A stretch of DNA of 64,000 nt, from positions 10,423,485 to 10,487,484 of the forward strand of contig NC_049909.1 of assembly GCF_001411555.2 (NCBI RefSeq), written 5' to 3'. Position numbers and translations under genes: made by a program. The DNA is from Juglans regia. Lineage: Eukaryota > Streptophyta > Magnoliopsida > Fagales > Juglandaceae. Numbering within the stretch: the first letter of the stretch is position 1; each line of letters starts with the position of its first letter. This document shows, one piece after another, positions 11,284-23,800 of the stretch. The notes under the pieces are model-generated. The model was given only the letters and a program-made list of their open reading frames with translations. It was not told where the DNA came from and made no database searches.

Positions 11284-14200
11284 TGTGATGCCCCCAAATT
11301 CCGCTTAGGATCGGTCAGACATTTGAAACGTCGAGACATGCAATACAAGGTTACCTGCCCCCGTTCATGACATATAAGATGCAATATTCCAAACATGCAT
11401 CTAGCATTATGCAATATTCACAACGGATAATTTTTTTTTTTACAATACTATGCACCAAACTAAAATATCTCAATTACTTAAAACATATTTTATACATAAA
11501 GACATACTAAACAACTGAGATCACAACACTAGTCCAAAATGGTTGTGAACAAAAAAGTGCTGGAGATTGAACTCCACAAAATACAAGTAGTAATCTGAGG
11601 TAACTACATCTACGTCGCCTTGTTGCTTAGTCGACTGTTTCTAGTTGGTCAAGTCTCTGTTCTTCTTCTGATCCTGTAACAAGATCTACCATTCGGGGGG
11701 AATGGTTGTTGGGACTACCACAGTGAGATTTGATTACAAATCTCAGTAAGTTAACAAAAAAACTTCCACACAAGTTAATGATGCATGCATGGCAGTAAAA
11801 GTATAAATGCATAATAAAATCAATAGAAAAACATAACATATCTTAGCATAACATGGCATGAAATAATAAGCATAACATAACTTAACATAACATGGAACTG
11901 ACATAACTTGAACTGGAACTTAAACTTAACTTGACGTGACATGACATGTACGTGAATTTAAAACATAACATGGACTTGAAACATAACATAACATGAACTT
12001 GAAACATATTCTTGTCTCATGGGATTACCATGATTGCGTGAACGTAAACTTGAACATAACATAACGTGAAACATGACTTGAACTTGAAATTTTATTCAAT
12101 AGACTTAATCATTAAAGTGACCATACGGGTGCCACATAGGTCCTCTTGAGCCGTGTGTCCCTGCTTATTAGCTGTGAGTGCATTAATACGTATTCCACAG
12201 TTGTTGTGGCCCCACATATTCTACGTGTCACAATTGCTGTGTCTCACGTAGTGTATGCTTTACAGTTGTTGTGGCCTCATACTTCATGCTCCACAGTTGT
12301 TGTGGCCCCATAACTTAATTGTTTGTGCCACACTTGTTATGGACACACGTAACATAATGTGTGGCACCATCGGCGTTAGTGTCTGGCGCGCTCCGGTGAC
12401 CAGCTAATTAGGCCCCATTCGCAACCTGTTAACTGTACTTAGCCAACCCAGGGAATTTCACACCTATTTAGACACTCCAGCGTGAACAAATGAGTTTCAC
12501 TATGATATTACCCCATCCTAGCGCTTAGGGTCATGATTGACATGAATAACTTAACTGGTATACATGACATTTCGTAACGTGACGTAACATGAACGTGACA
12601 TAAAAGACAGAAGTCCTGACGTAGTATAACGTGACATGAACTAAGATGACAGACATGACATACTTCGAGACATAAATGTAACAGAGAACATTTCATAACA
12701 TGGCATACATGTAACATGCAACATTTCGTAACATGGCATACCGTATAATAGACAACATTTCTTAACATGGCGTAACATGTGACAGTGAATATTACGTGAT
12801 ATGAAATATATGTAATAGATGGCATACTTAACTTAACATGACATACTTGCAATGTATAGCAATACGTGACATAATATCTTGTGTAACAGATGAATAATTC
12901 ATGACATAATAAATTCTGTGTAACAAAAAAATATGTAATGTCTTGGCATGGCACATATGATAACATGCATACATATACTTTAGTTCCCTTACTTATCACT
13001 CATACATAATTAAACTGATAGTAAGTTAAAAGCTAATTTACCTCGATCTTCGCGCTTCGAGACAAAACTCAATTGCAATCACGAGAAACTGAAAGTAGTG
13101 ATTTCTAAAAATTAGAACTTGAACACTAACAATTAGGAATATGGAAAAATATCAACTTAGAGTAAAATTACCATTTTACCCTTTACATGTGGGAAAATGA
13201 CCATTTTACCCCTAACTTAAGGATTTTGCATCCTAACTCCAAAAATCACCAAAATTTACATATCTTATGTAAATTTTGTCCTAAACTCAAATATCAATTC
13301 AGAAAAATTTAAAACTAAACAAAACCATTAAAACTCTTTAGGGCCGAAACTTACATAGGCTATTTCCTTTGATTTTTGTTGTAATTCTTTCAAATCTCAA
13401 AATTCATGATTAAACCAAAATGTTTCTTCTACTATACTCATAACATATTCCTAAGGATAATCATATTTTGAATCATGAACAAAAGTCATCAAAATCACTA
13501 AAACCATACTTGAACTTTTTGGTTTTTCTTCTAAGTTCAAAACAGAATTTTGTTTCTAACTTGTTTTGATCAACCTCTTGATCCATGACTTATAAAATAG
13601 TGATCTTCAAACCAAAACATCACATGGTTTAAAAAGGTGTCCTAAAACAGATCCAAGCATCAAACTCAAGATCACACGGTTAAACATCAACCAAAACACA
13701 AATTTAGCCAAGAACATTATCACTTTGGCCTAACCGAATATTTCCTAGCATAAAATTTCATATCTTCGAAACTAACATCAAATATCTTCAAAATAACATT
13801 TTAACATGTATATAGTATGCTTAGGATATTCCAATAAAAATATCAAAGTCATGGGAATAAGATTAAACCATAAAAGATTTAAACTTTCTCAAAACAGAAA
13901 CTGTTTTTCCTCTTCCAGTTTCTATGTTTTATGACCTAAGAAAATATTTCACCAAAACTTTTAATCATGCAAAAAATCCTTAACCAATAATCATATACAC
14001 ATGTTAACAGTACTCCATAAAAATTTCGGACCAAGATCTATTCATTAGCTTGGTCAAAAACTCCAAAATATAACACACTCTCCAGTTTATCGCCCATAAT
14101 GTCCTTTCTGGGGTCTAAACAACTTTTGACCAATCAAATGATCTCCAAATAGAACGAGTAAGATATCCACGTAAACTAGACTCCAAACGAAACAACTTTA

Positions 14201-15569
14201 ATGAAGGAAACTTTGTGATTAAATACATACAAAAGCTTCGAAACAGGCGTTCAAAAGAGGTAAGAAAAACTGTCCGAGAGTGTCTTTTGTGTTCTATGAA
14301 GGAATAGTGTAAAGGAGAGTTGCTTTTCATGGGAAGTGGACTGGAGAGCCTCTTACACAAGCTATGGAAAGTGATAGGACTGAAAGGAAGCTTGAGTGTT
14401 GCCCTTTTCTTCTCATAAAAATCAGTCCAATATCTTTTCTCAAGGTGGAGTGTAAGAGTGAAAGAGTGAGGTGGCCCTTTAGCTTTGTACTTCAAGAACC
14501 TTCTAGGCCCTTCTTGTAAATATCTGACCAGCCAAGTGGGGGTACAAAACTTAGCCATGAAGCAATGCTAATGTGGTCAATTTCGTGGGCCTTAGTGGGC
14601 CTAAACCGAATGGGCCTGAATTTTGGGGTTTAAAGAGGGTTTGCGTTGCTATCAAGCCCAAATCCAATATCACTTGGCCCAATCAATTTTTTAAGGTTAA
14701 CAAGGTTGGATAATAATTTTCTAACACAAATTTGAAGGATTAATCGCATGTGAAAGTGATTTAATTAAGTGATTAAACACAATGCTAGAAATCGGATTAG
14801 AAAATGTTTAGAGGCCAACTTTAGGGTTTTGGGGAAACCATTTAGGGTTCTGATTTCAACAATGTTTTTGAGATTTCAATTGGATTCCCACCATTTAGGG
14901 TTTTACTAGAATTGAAGCCCTCTTTGATCTGGCACAATTTGGTTGAGCAGATGAAACAAAGTTTTGCTTAAGTGGCATGATCACACACCTTGATTCCTTC
15001 AAATCCAACAAACGTTTCTCATGGTGCCAAGTGTCTAATATTATTCACTAAGTGTGGCTAAGATCTTTCCAAGTGTCCAAATAAAATTTCTCTAATCTAA
15101 TTTGGACATTTCACATTGTGATTTTGAAACACTACAATTGGTGCGCTTACCGAGGTTACTATTCACTCCAAAAAAGTGAATCATAAACTTAGCACTAAAA
15201 ATTTCTAAATATTCATATTAACCTACAGTGAAAATCTTTTACCAAAATTTAACCTCGAAGTGCCCCTAAAAGTAATTTCACAATTCCCAACAAACGTTTC
15301 GTCCGGAATTATGAAAATAGGCCGTTGTGCCATAAAATCCTAAATAATCCATTGAGTCTAATGGCGTAGACCATAACGCATTCTGACACTTCTAACCACC
15401 TCAAATTAATAAAACTCATATTTTTTAGCACCATAGTGAGTGATAACACTGACTATGTTGACAGACTAAAACCTATGCGATTGGTCGATTCGTAAAAAAT
15501 TATGGGGTTTGCACAAGATTTCTAAAGTCAATAGAAATTTCACCAATGAATTTCTAGCGAACTGTTACA
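11284..15569 (-). mobile_element. solo LTR B (family 3), inverted inside LTR A
   Basis: The plus strand begins TGTGATGCCCCC at 11284 and ends CTGTTACA at 15569, the reverse complement of the LTR A termini. The 5-bp duplication AGTTA is perfect at 11279-11283 and 15570-15574. Sequence identity to LTR A is high by eye along the full length, for example the counterparts of 8520-8680 and 14400-14560. It inserted into LTR A after A had inserted into the chromovirus, and it too lacks an internal region. Confidence 0.93.
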
Positions 15570-16168
15570 AGTTATGTCAGCTCATGCCATGTTATGTCAA
15601 GTTATGCTATGATTACTTACGATTTGATTATACATTCATGCTTTTACTGCCATGCATGCATTATTAACCTGTGTGAAAGTTTCCTGTTAACTTGCTGAGA
15701 TTTGTAATCAAATCTCACTGTGGTAGTCCCAACTACCATTCCCCCCGAATGGTAGATTTTGCTACAGGATCTGAAGGAGAACTGGGAATCGATCAACTGG
15801 AAACGGTCGACTAAGCGACGGTGCGACATAGATGGTAGTACAGTAGTTACCTCAGATTACTACTTGTATTTGTGGAGTTGAATCTCCAGCACTCTTTTGA
15901 TCACAACCATATGGACTATTATTGTGATCTTACTTGTTTAGTATGTCGTTAAGTATGAAGTATGTTTTAAGTATTTGAGATATTTTAGTTTGGTGCATAG
16001 TATTACTAAAAAAAAAAAATTATTATCCACTGTAAATATTGCATAATACTAGATGCATGTTAGGAACATTGCATCTTATATGTCATGAATGGGAGCAAGT
16101 AACCTTGTGTTGCATGTCTCGACGCTTCAAATATCCGTCTGATCCCAAGAAGAATTTGGGGTGTCACA

Positions 16169-16449
16169 GTGGATCTTCTAGGTGAGTACAATATGCCTAT
16201 TACTTTCAATGTTTCTGACCTTTCTCCTTTTGATGTAGGTGAAGATTCGAGATTGAATCCTTTTGAGGGAAGGAGGAATGATGGGCACCAATATGGAACT
16301 GGTCTTAAAAGAACTTTTGCAAGTTCCGGATGAGACAAGATCAAGAGTCAAAAAGATCAAAGAAGCAATACAAGGTTGCAACCCATTTGGGATGAAAATA
16401 GTAAGAGCCCAACACACAAGATTGGATTTAAAGAAGAAGAACCAGTTTT
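16169..16449 (+). pseudogene. chromovirus integrase C-terminus, second piece
   Basis: Continues the protein interrupted at 7507. After removal of one GTGGA copy the reading runs on through LLGEYNMPITFNVSDLSPF and VGEDSRLNPFEGRRND, the characteristic end of plant chromovirus polyproteins. Another frame then gives DETRSRVKKIKEA, corresponding to the usual tail of such Pol proteins, with a stop at about 16449. Confidence 0.85.
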
Positions 16450-17085
16450 GATCCGGAAAAGTGCAACAAAAATTAGGGCCTATTATTATGTTTATATGAT
16501 TGAAGGCAATGGACTTGTTTATTTCATTAAATGAGCTTATTTTATTAGTTATAGGAATTAGTCTAGAATAATTGGGCTTGAGGATGCTTGGCCCACATAT
16601 GTTTTATATTGTTGAACTAGGGTTTCAAAAAGTTACTGTAGCCGAGTTACTGTAGCAGTGGCACTATTCATTCAGGGGTAATTTTGGAAGAAATGGATTT
16701 ATTTTGGCTAGGATTTTAATTAGGTTTTAGTTTAAATACTCTTCGTAGCCTAATTTTTATTAGTTTATAAAATTTGATGAATTTATTCATTGTGAGTTGA
16801 GTTTATCTCCTCTTGTTCTTGAATGAACTTTTGAACTTATCAAATGCAAATCACAACCTTTGTGGCGTTTGTTTTTATAATTTAGGTTCTTGAGACATGT
16901 TCTTTAATGAGTCTAGATTTTTATATAGTCTAGGTTCTTGAAATGAGTTTCTCAACGGGTCTAAATTTTCCATTGGCTTGATTTTGGATTTCTTAGGTGA
17001 GTTTTCAAATTGATTGTGGGTTCAAGGAATTCTATTCCCACGGGTTCATATCAATATCCTAGGAGGAGTACTTGACTTTGATTCC
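16450..17085 (+). mobile_element. probable 3' LTR region of the chromovirus
   Basis: Non-coding sequence following the Pol stop, with the phrase TTGTGGCGTTTG and repeated GTCTAGGTTCTTGA-like motifs common in LTRs of this lineage. The exact LTR start was not found and no 5' LTR copy is available for comparison. The right end is set where the minus-strand Tat integrase begins. Confidence 0.45.
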
Positions 17086-17640
17086 GAATTTGACACACCA
17101 TTTGCGATAATGATTTTGAGTCAAGTTGTTTACCGTTGTCTGAGATAATGCTTTGTGGCACCCCGAACTTGCATACCACATTCTTCCACAAAAACCTCGT
17201 CATGTTTTGGGTGGTCACTGTTGTCATTGCGTCAGCTTCTACCCACTTTTTAAAGTAATCAATAGCGACAATGATGAATTTGGTTCCCCTTTGCTCGGGG
17301 GCATAGGGTCGACTAGGTCTATACCCGATTGAGCGAATGGCTAAGGGGAGATTATTGATTTGAGTTCTTCAGGAGGAGTGTTCAGGACTAGCGCATGCAG
17401 CTGACATTGAAAGCATCTTTTTACAAATTTTCTTGCGTTTTTTAAGGCGTTTGGCCAATAATACCCTGCCCTCATAATCTTTGCAACAAGGGATCTTCCT
17501 CCCGAGTGATTTTCACACACTCTTTCATGCACTCTTTCATGACGTATTGGGTCTCTTCTTTCAATATGCATCTTAGCAATGAGGTCGAAAAACCTCGCTT
17601 GTATAACCACCTATCTACCATGGTGAATCGAGCTAACCTG
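17086..17640 (-). pseudogene. Tat integrase, truncated
   Basis: The zinc-binding region is visible as HERVCENHSGGRSLVAKIM followed by AGYYWPNALKNARKFVKRC and FQCQ (an H-H-C-C arrangement; 17400-17550). The core follows in shifted frames: a PFAQSGIDLVDPMPPSKG-like stretch with the first Asp near 17310, and a region equivalent to ISDNGKQ with the second Asp near 17120. The sequence ends before the catalytic Glu because it is truncated at the junction with the chromovirus. Integrase normally inserts the cDNA; this copy is dead. Confidence 0.85.
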
Positions 17641-17888
17641 TTTCTGACTTTCCTCGCTTCCTCGCGGGAGGTAGAGAGGTCTCCTGTTCGTAGGTATTTG
17701 ATTATATTATCCGCCCACTCCAGCGCACTACCTCCTATCTCTAGCACCTCATTTTCTAAGGTCGGTGTGGCAACAGCCCGCATAGTGACCTCCCATGGTA
17801 AAGTTTCCTCCTACTTCGCCGAGGCTACTCGTGCTAATCGATCGGCTTTCCAATTGTCAACTCGAGGGATTCGCTCGATTCGAAAGTA

Positions 17889-18149
17889 CTAACGGCAACT
17901 GCACCCTTCCTGGACCTGATGAAGGTACTTGATCAATTTTGGTCCTTTCACCAAATACTCTCCTGTGATTTGGCCGACCATGACTTGTGAATCCGCTCTC
18001 ATCTCTATTTCCTTCCCACCTGAAGTCTCCATTAAGGCCAACCCTGTGAGCACTGCTTTGTATTCAACCTCATTATTTGTTACCTTAAAATTTATCTGTA
18101 TCACATGACTCAATTTGGTCCCGTCATTTGTCACTTTGTTCACGCCCAC
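17889..18149 (-). pseudogene. archaeal-type RNase H (second RNase H) of Tat element
   Basis: The open segment includes INFKVTNNEVEYKAVLTGL (the conserved N-N-x-x-E-Y motif with its catalytic Glu) and IEMRADSQVMVGQITGEYL (the Asp of the R/S-D-S-Q motif), then KYLHQVQ. This is the extra RNase H found in Tat/Ogre-like plant retroelements, distinct from the gypsy RNase H at 18351-18690. The start Met is not the true start; the domain is part of a long polyprotein. Confidence 0.85.
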
Positions 18150-18350
18150 ATCACCTTCTATTATGCAAAATGACTTGTCGACTTACACCTGCCATGGCAT
18201 TTTCTCTAGAGTCTTGGGCATCTCTTCTTGGAAGTCATCAAGGACTTGTCCTTTGATGGTGGTTTTGGGAACATAACTGATGTCGTACTTATTCAATTCG
18301 ATGGACCACATAACCAACCGGCCTGACACCTCGAGCCTTTGCAGCATCTT

Positions 18351-18690
18351 CTATAAGGGTGACGAGATAACGACATTTATCGGGTGGCCTTGAAAATAGG
18401 GGCACAAACATCGCGCAGCCGTCACCACGACCAAAGCAATCAACTCTATCTTTGCATAACTTGGCTCAGCCCCTCTTAAGGCTCGGCTTACATAATACAC
18501 AGGTCTCTGCTCCTTTCCTTCTTCCCTTACCAATGTAGCAGATATGACATCTAGGGTTGTGCCTAAGTACAGCGACAATGACTCTCCTTGCTTAGTCTAG
18601 CTAAGCAGTGGCGGGTGCGCCAAGTATTCCTTGAGTTGTGCAAATGCCTCCTCACACTTAGAGTCCCAGCCTTGTGCATTTTTAACAGTG
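18351..18690 (-). pseudogene. gypsy RNase H of Tat element
   Basis: Reads CEEAFAQLKEYLAHPPLLS, then after a stop LYLGTTLDVISATLVREEGK, RPVYYVSRALRGAEPSYAKI and LCPYFQGHPINVV, the standard gypsy RNase H following RT. The Asp-to-Glu-to-Asp set is only partly recognisable. The upstream join to RT (19070) is broken by about 370 bp of foreign sequence including a mitochondrial rRNA end. Confidence 0.82.
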
Positions 18691-18706
18691 GGGTCTTCGA
18701 CTGGGG

Positions 18707-18740
<34 letters not shown>

Positions 18741-19064
18741 TGGCCGGATTGAATCCTTTGCAATGGAAATGCCCTCTTCTCCCAACCCAACTAAGGGCAA
18801 GCACCCACTCTATAACAAAATGAAAAGTAGCGAGCCCTACGACATCGGCTTGTTGGTGCTTGGAATAATAACCCGCACTAGGATAATGCCCACCGAAATT
18901 GCATTATACATCTAGAATATCCCTAAAAAGACATGATTCCAAGCGGATACTTGGCATGACCCCCCTCTTCCAGGTCCATCACAAGCCTTATCAACCAAAG
19001 TCTGAAAGTGAGGGTGATCCACCCAAAAATGATAGAATCTGAATGGATTTTTTTCCTGGGCATA
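18691..19064 (+). other. rrn18: mitochondrial insertion with 3' end of rrn18 (NUMT)
   Basis: At 18699-18756 the plus strand carries GACTGGGGTGAAGTCGTAAC, AAGGTAGCCGTAGGGGAACC and TGTGGCCGGATTGAATCC. The first two blocks are the near-universal 3' end of bacterial-type small-subunit rRNA. The GGATTGAATCC ending is what plant mitochondrial 18S rRNA has, in contrast to the plastid GGATCACCTCC. It sits exactly where the Tat polyprotein breaks: RT stops at FFRVL near 19070 and RNase H resumes at about 18688. The remaining sequence 18757-19064 matches no Tat domain and is probably the mitochondrial spacer downstream of rrn18, but I cannot confirm that part. Confidence 0.75.
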
Positions 19065-19069
19065 TCTGT

Positions 19070-19850
19070 AAGGACTCGAAAGAAAAGGAGACACCTATCC
19101 GTTGATCTGGACACGAACCTGTTGAGCGCCGTTTTCTTCCCCTCTAGCTTTTGAACTTCGTTTATGTTCGTGGGAGACTTCATCTCAACGATTGCCCTCA
19201 ATTTCTAAGGATTTGCCTCGATGCCCCTTTCCGAGACCATGAACCCCAAAAATTTGCCTGATTATACTCCAAATGTGTACTTAGTTGGGTTAAGTTTCAT
19301 CTTGTATCAGGACAGCATGCCGAAGGCTTCTCTTAGATCTTCCATATGTTGTCTGAACTCCATGCTCTTCACCAGCAGAGCAAACATATATACTTCCATG
19401 TTTCGGCCTATTTGATGTTTGAACATCTTGTTTACCAATCTTTGGTATGTCGCCCCAACATTCTTCAAGCTGAAAGACATGACCTGGTAACAGTATAATC
19501 CCTAATCAGTTATGAAAGTCATCTTCTCTTAGTGGACCTAACTCATCCGGATCTGAGTAGGCACCCAAGAAACTCAACACCCTGTGTCCCGCTCTGTGTT
19601 GACTATCAAGTCTATGCATGGAAGAGGAAAACTATCCTTTGGGAGAGCCTTGTTAAGATCCGTGAAGTCCACACACATCCTCCATTTCCCGTTGGATTTT
19701 TTCACTAACACTACATTTGACAACAACTCGGGGTATTGAGTTTCTCTGATAAATCCAGCTGCTAGTAACCGATCTACCTCTTCTATAATCACTTTGTACT
19801 TCTCTAAACTAAAATTCATTTTCTTCTGTCTAACTACTCAAGCGCCCGAA
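19070..19850 (-). pseudogene. Tat reverse transcriptase with destroyed YVDD box
   Basis: Reads KYKVIIEEVDRLLAAGFIRE, NVVLVKKSNGKWRMCVDFTD, LNKALPKDSFPLPCIDLIVN; after breaks it reads ATYQRLVNKMFKHQIGRNME-like sequence and the catalytic region NMEVYMFALLVKSMEFRQHM (about 19350-19410). The family has YVDD at this place; here it is YMFA, so both metal-binding Asp residues are gone. The end of the domain ([20 protein letters not shown]) is at about 19070. Several stops and frameshifts are present. Confidence 0.88.
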
Positions 19851-20222
19851 CTGACATTCTACTTGTGTTCTATCACCTCCACTTCGATTCCTGGCATGTC
19901 TTTATGACTCCATGTGAAGACATCTTTGTGCTCGAGGAGGAGTTGTTTCAGTAGCCACCATTCGTTACTTGTCATTCTGGTTCCAATCGTTCTCCGGTTG
20001 GGTTGACTCAACGTTGATAAGCTCTAAGGGTTCGTCTGCCTCCCCTTGTCTCAAGGTGTCTTTATCTCTCATTTCTGCTTCTATCATGAACATTTCAGGT
20101 GGCGGTGGGAGGGTCGCGGTAGCATCATCCCAAGTCTCAACCACTGCGTACCTCACCATTCCCCGTTCTCGTGGGAAACTTAATTTTTAGATGGTAGGTA
20201 GAGGTGATTGCACTCAAAGCTT

Positions 20223-20805
20223 TCAACGTAGGTCGGTCATGATAGCATTATACGCCGATCTGGTTCTTACCACTAGGAATTTTGTTATGGTAGTGGCATG
20301 GTGTGGATCTGTTCCTACCAATACCGGTAACATGATAGATCCCATGCGTTGCACTACTTCCCCCGTAAACCCCTTCAAGGTTGTTTGCGCCGGGCGTTTA
20401 CATTGATTCTCATTCTTGTGAATGCGTCCCATAATAAGACGTCCACGAAACTCCTGTTGTCGATCAATATTTTCCGTGTAGTTTAATTTGCTACTAGCAC
20501 TGTTACTACTAACGCATCATCATGCGGGTAGACTACTCCTCGACAATCATCATCGTCAAAAGAGATCATGGGTAAAACTTGAACTTGGGGCTGCTTGGCA
20601 GGTCTCCCTTTGCTGTATACTTCCTCATATCTAGCCCACCTAGCATACGAGTGGGGCCTCCTCCGGCATATCCTTCGGCGATTTTCTGTATCTCACCTAC
20701 AGGTGGATTCCTCAAATTTTTGTCTTGCCTAGGGTGCCACTCTTACGGTTGGCGCTTGTGCTCTTGCCTTATGTTGCCCAGAAACTGGGGGGGGGGGGGG
20801 GGGGG
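20223..20805 (-). pseudogene. Tat protease region
   Basis: Frames give DDDCRGVVYPHDDALVVTVL, ILIDN (Asp of the D-N/T-G/R-S motif, here DNRSFVDV) and then QTTLKGFTGEVVQRMGSIML and [16 protein letters not shown], a typical retropepsin order for this clade. It begins near a run of 19 C (minus strand) and the GTAGC duplication of the solo LTR. Gag, which should precede it directly, is now 12 kb away at 32938. Confidence 0.8.
20787..20805. repeat. poly-G run of 19
   Basis: Uninterrupted G run three bases before the 5-bp target duplication of the LTR at 20813. Its length is a likely assembly weak point. Confidence 0.9.
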
Positions 20806-23800
20806 AAGTAGCTGTCACAACCCCGTCCCAGGAAGGTCAGGATTACAACGTACGTGCCTGTCCCTTTCTTACATTTCCTTTTCATCACTTTTCTTTCTCT
20901 AATAACATGCGTTCGGCATGGACATTACACACGTGTACTCTAAATTTTCTAATCTAATAAAGGGAGCACCTGATAGACATTCTATTCAAACATTTATCCA
21001 AAAAGATTCTCAGAGTCCATATGTTCATTAAAACATGATTGTTCTAGTTAAGAAGAGACTCCAATCCAACCTAAAAGCAACACCTCTAAACATAACTCAT
21101 CATTCATAAACATAACTGTTCTGGTTAGGGAAAGTCCTAAGCTTCTCCCTCTCCCTCTGCAGTAATGCCTTGCTCCCCAGACATTTCATCATTACCTGGA
21201 CATTTAAAACATTTAAAACAAAAGCGAGTCGAATACTCAGTACGTAGTTCACCATGCAGTGAACATGCTAGGCATCTATTCATTTCTTTTGAAAACATGC
21301 ATACATAATAAACATTTAGCTAATTCTTGACAGTGCTTTCATGCATAACAGTTTAAGGAATAAACCATACTTTCATGCATAAATTTTTTTTTTTTTTTTT
21401 GATTTCATGCATAAACATTTCATAGCTTTCATGCATAAACATTTCTTAGAAATAACTTTACTTTACGTTTCACTTTCTTTGGCCGGTACACATTATTACG
21501 CCCCGTGTGTTGGGGTTAGCGGTCTTCCTTTGGACCTATATTCCACCCGTGACCACAGGTTGGGAATCCCTTTCAGTCAGGGGGTAGCACTGGTTACACT
21601 ACCAATACTACTTACCCGGCATTGCAATCTGCCCATTTTTGGTACCCTTTTCATTCATATGGTCATTACATAGTTTCATACATTAAAACATTCATTCATT
21701 CAGTCCTTTCTTTCATTCATTCATGTCAGTCCTTTTAGTCCAATTCATTAAACAATTCATTCATGGAAAACGTCATTTAAAAGCATGAACTTAACATCAT
21801 CTTTTTATTTAACAGTGCATTCATAAAGAAACATCATTTTTAAAGCATGAGCTTAAACATCATTTTTCATAGCATCCATAAAGCGTCAGTTCATAGGGAT
21901 AATTTAACATCAGTTCAGAAGGACATCTTAAAACGTTTTCCTCGCATCATTTAAAAGATCAGTTCATAGGGACATTTTAAAACACTTTCTCCGCGTCATT
22001 GAAAGCATTAGTTCATAGGGGTATTTTAAAACTCATTTAAAGCATCACTTGAGGCATAAGGCATGAGACATTCATTACCTTTCTTTTGAAATCAAAATAT
22101 TTTCATCATCTTTCTTACTTCGATGTACATGCGTTTTCATGAAAAAGATACATTTTCATTCTATGCTACATATAGGAATAATCAATAAGTTTATTGAGAG
22201 AGCGTGTATGGAAATCTCATGACTTAGAACCTATGTGCATGCATTACCTTATACACATACACACAATTATAATCGATAGGGTGTTTAACAGGGGCTATCA
22301 AGAAAGGGCTTGTACATACTATACACCTTTACTTTTCTTTAGAGGAACATTTGGAAAGAAAGAGAGATTCTTTCATAAAGAGAACTTGGCGCAAGAAGCA
22401 TGGTCATAGCTACTTACCTCTATGCTCCTCAATACTTCCATCATCAATATAGGTCTTACTTCAATAAATACCATAAGCGTGTTAATACTCATACAATATT
22501 CTTTAACCCTCCCTTTAAAAAGAGAAAACCACGATATTACAATCTAACGTCCATCCTGTGCTTAGCATTAACCCCAATGACTACTCCTCACCTCGACTTT
22601 CAAGAGAATAATTTAAATATTAAGACATGCTAGCTGTCCATGGAAAGGGCTATTTTAAAGCCTTATATGAAAAGTAGTTAAGAATTCATAGGCTCCAAGT
22701 AATGTTTCTTTAGTCCAATCTCACTTTGGGTTATGGACATTAGGAGATAAAATCTGGAATTCTCGACAATGGCTTTAAAATAGATTTAGGCATTTCAAGT
22801 AGACTAAACAAGCTTAGGGAACATGCCCTTTAATCAACTTGTAGTCACTCATTATAAAAAGGTTAGCTCATCAATATTTTGGACTCTTGGGTTAGGTAGA
22901 ATTTAACCAAACGAGGGACAACATAAGTGGCTATTTTTATGGCATGACATGGACTTAGGAATATTTGGACAGCTTTGCATATCATAATACCTCATGTACA
23001 ATTAATCCCTTATATCTAAACTAACTAAGCTATAACCTATTCACATTAGTAATATATTAATTAGTTTAGATAAAACTTCCCATTAAAAATTAAAGTAGCA
23101 TAAAGTATAGTAAGGTTACTCATTAAGAAACTTTAAAGTCTTTAAATACTTAAACTTATGCTTTACTCACCTAATACCTTTAAAAGCAAGATATAAATAT
23201 ATAGTACCCAGCAAAACCTCTAAACTGATCCTCTAGCATCCTAAAAATAGGTTACCAACCAAACCTCAACTTAAGGCACATGATACCAACATATATAATT
23301 TAAAATCCCTTTAATCATCACATATGGTTAAACCAAGTTTAATAACAACATAGTATTTTCAAAATATAGCAAAACAACTATAATATCATTCAGTTTGGGC
23401 CAAAAAGAGGGCATACATATTTATTTGTAATATAGTAAATTAACTACATCAAAACATAAGCTAAAACAACATAGTAAGCTTCCAAAATCACACTAAAACT
23501 GAATGATTCAAATTATGATTTTACCTTAAGCTCTTAGCCCCTTTCAAGAGGCAAGATAGAGGACCAAATAGTGGTAAACCCGTGTGGATGAAGAGCAACA
23601 CAATATCGCTGTTTTAAACCCCAAAACCGAAACATCATGGGTAAGAAAATGGTGAAATTCGAAACCCACATGTAAATCATACCAGGGAAGAATTTAAAAG
23701 TCTATTACCTTCAATATTTCACCATTTGGAAGATGAAATCAAACTTTAGTTCCAAGCTTTGAGGCAAAAACCGAAAATGAGTAGGGAGGGAGTATACTCG

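Larger units (their letters stand above)
7508..16168 (+). mobile_element. solo LTR A (family 3), interrupted by inverted LTR B
   Basis: It starts TGTAACAGCCCG at 7508 and ends TTTGGGGTGTCACA at 16168. The 5-bp target duplication GTGGA lies at 7503-7507 and 16169-16173, in the chromovirus integrase. Removing the nested insertion (11284-15569 plus one AGTTA) leaves about 4370 bp, close to the 4286 bp of LTR B, so both ends are well supported. No retroelement internal sequence is present, so it is a solo LTR formed by recombination between the two LTRs of a former element. Confidence 0.92.
5600..17085 (+). mobile_element. Ty3/gypsy chromovirus, internally deleted, split by nested LTRs
   Basis: In order on the plus strand there is a leader (5640-6019), the start of gag (6020), an aspartic protease region (about 6270-6690), a low-complexity K/E/R tract, the C-terminal half of integrase (7038-7507, resumed at 16169-16449), then a probable 3' LTR region to about 17085. 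Reverse transcriptase, RNase H and the first half of integrase are absent, so several kilobases were lost internally. The integrase is cut at codon level by the solo LTR at 7508-16168, with target duplication GTGGA on both sides. The element meets the truncated Tat integrase near 17086. Confidence 0.8.

Noticed and set aside
18757..18960. Mitochondrial 5S rRNA downstream of the rrn18 fragment
   Set aside because: I could not match this stretch to the 5S rRNA pattern; it may be spacer or unrelated DNA.
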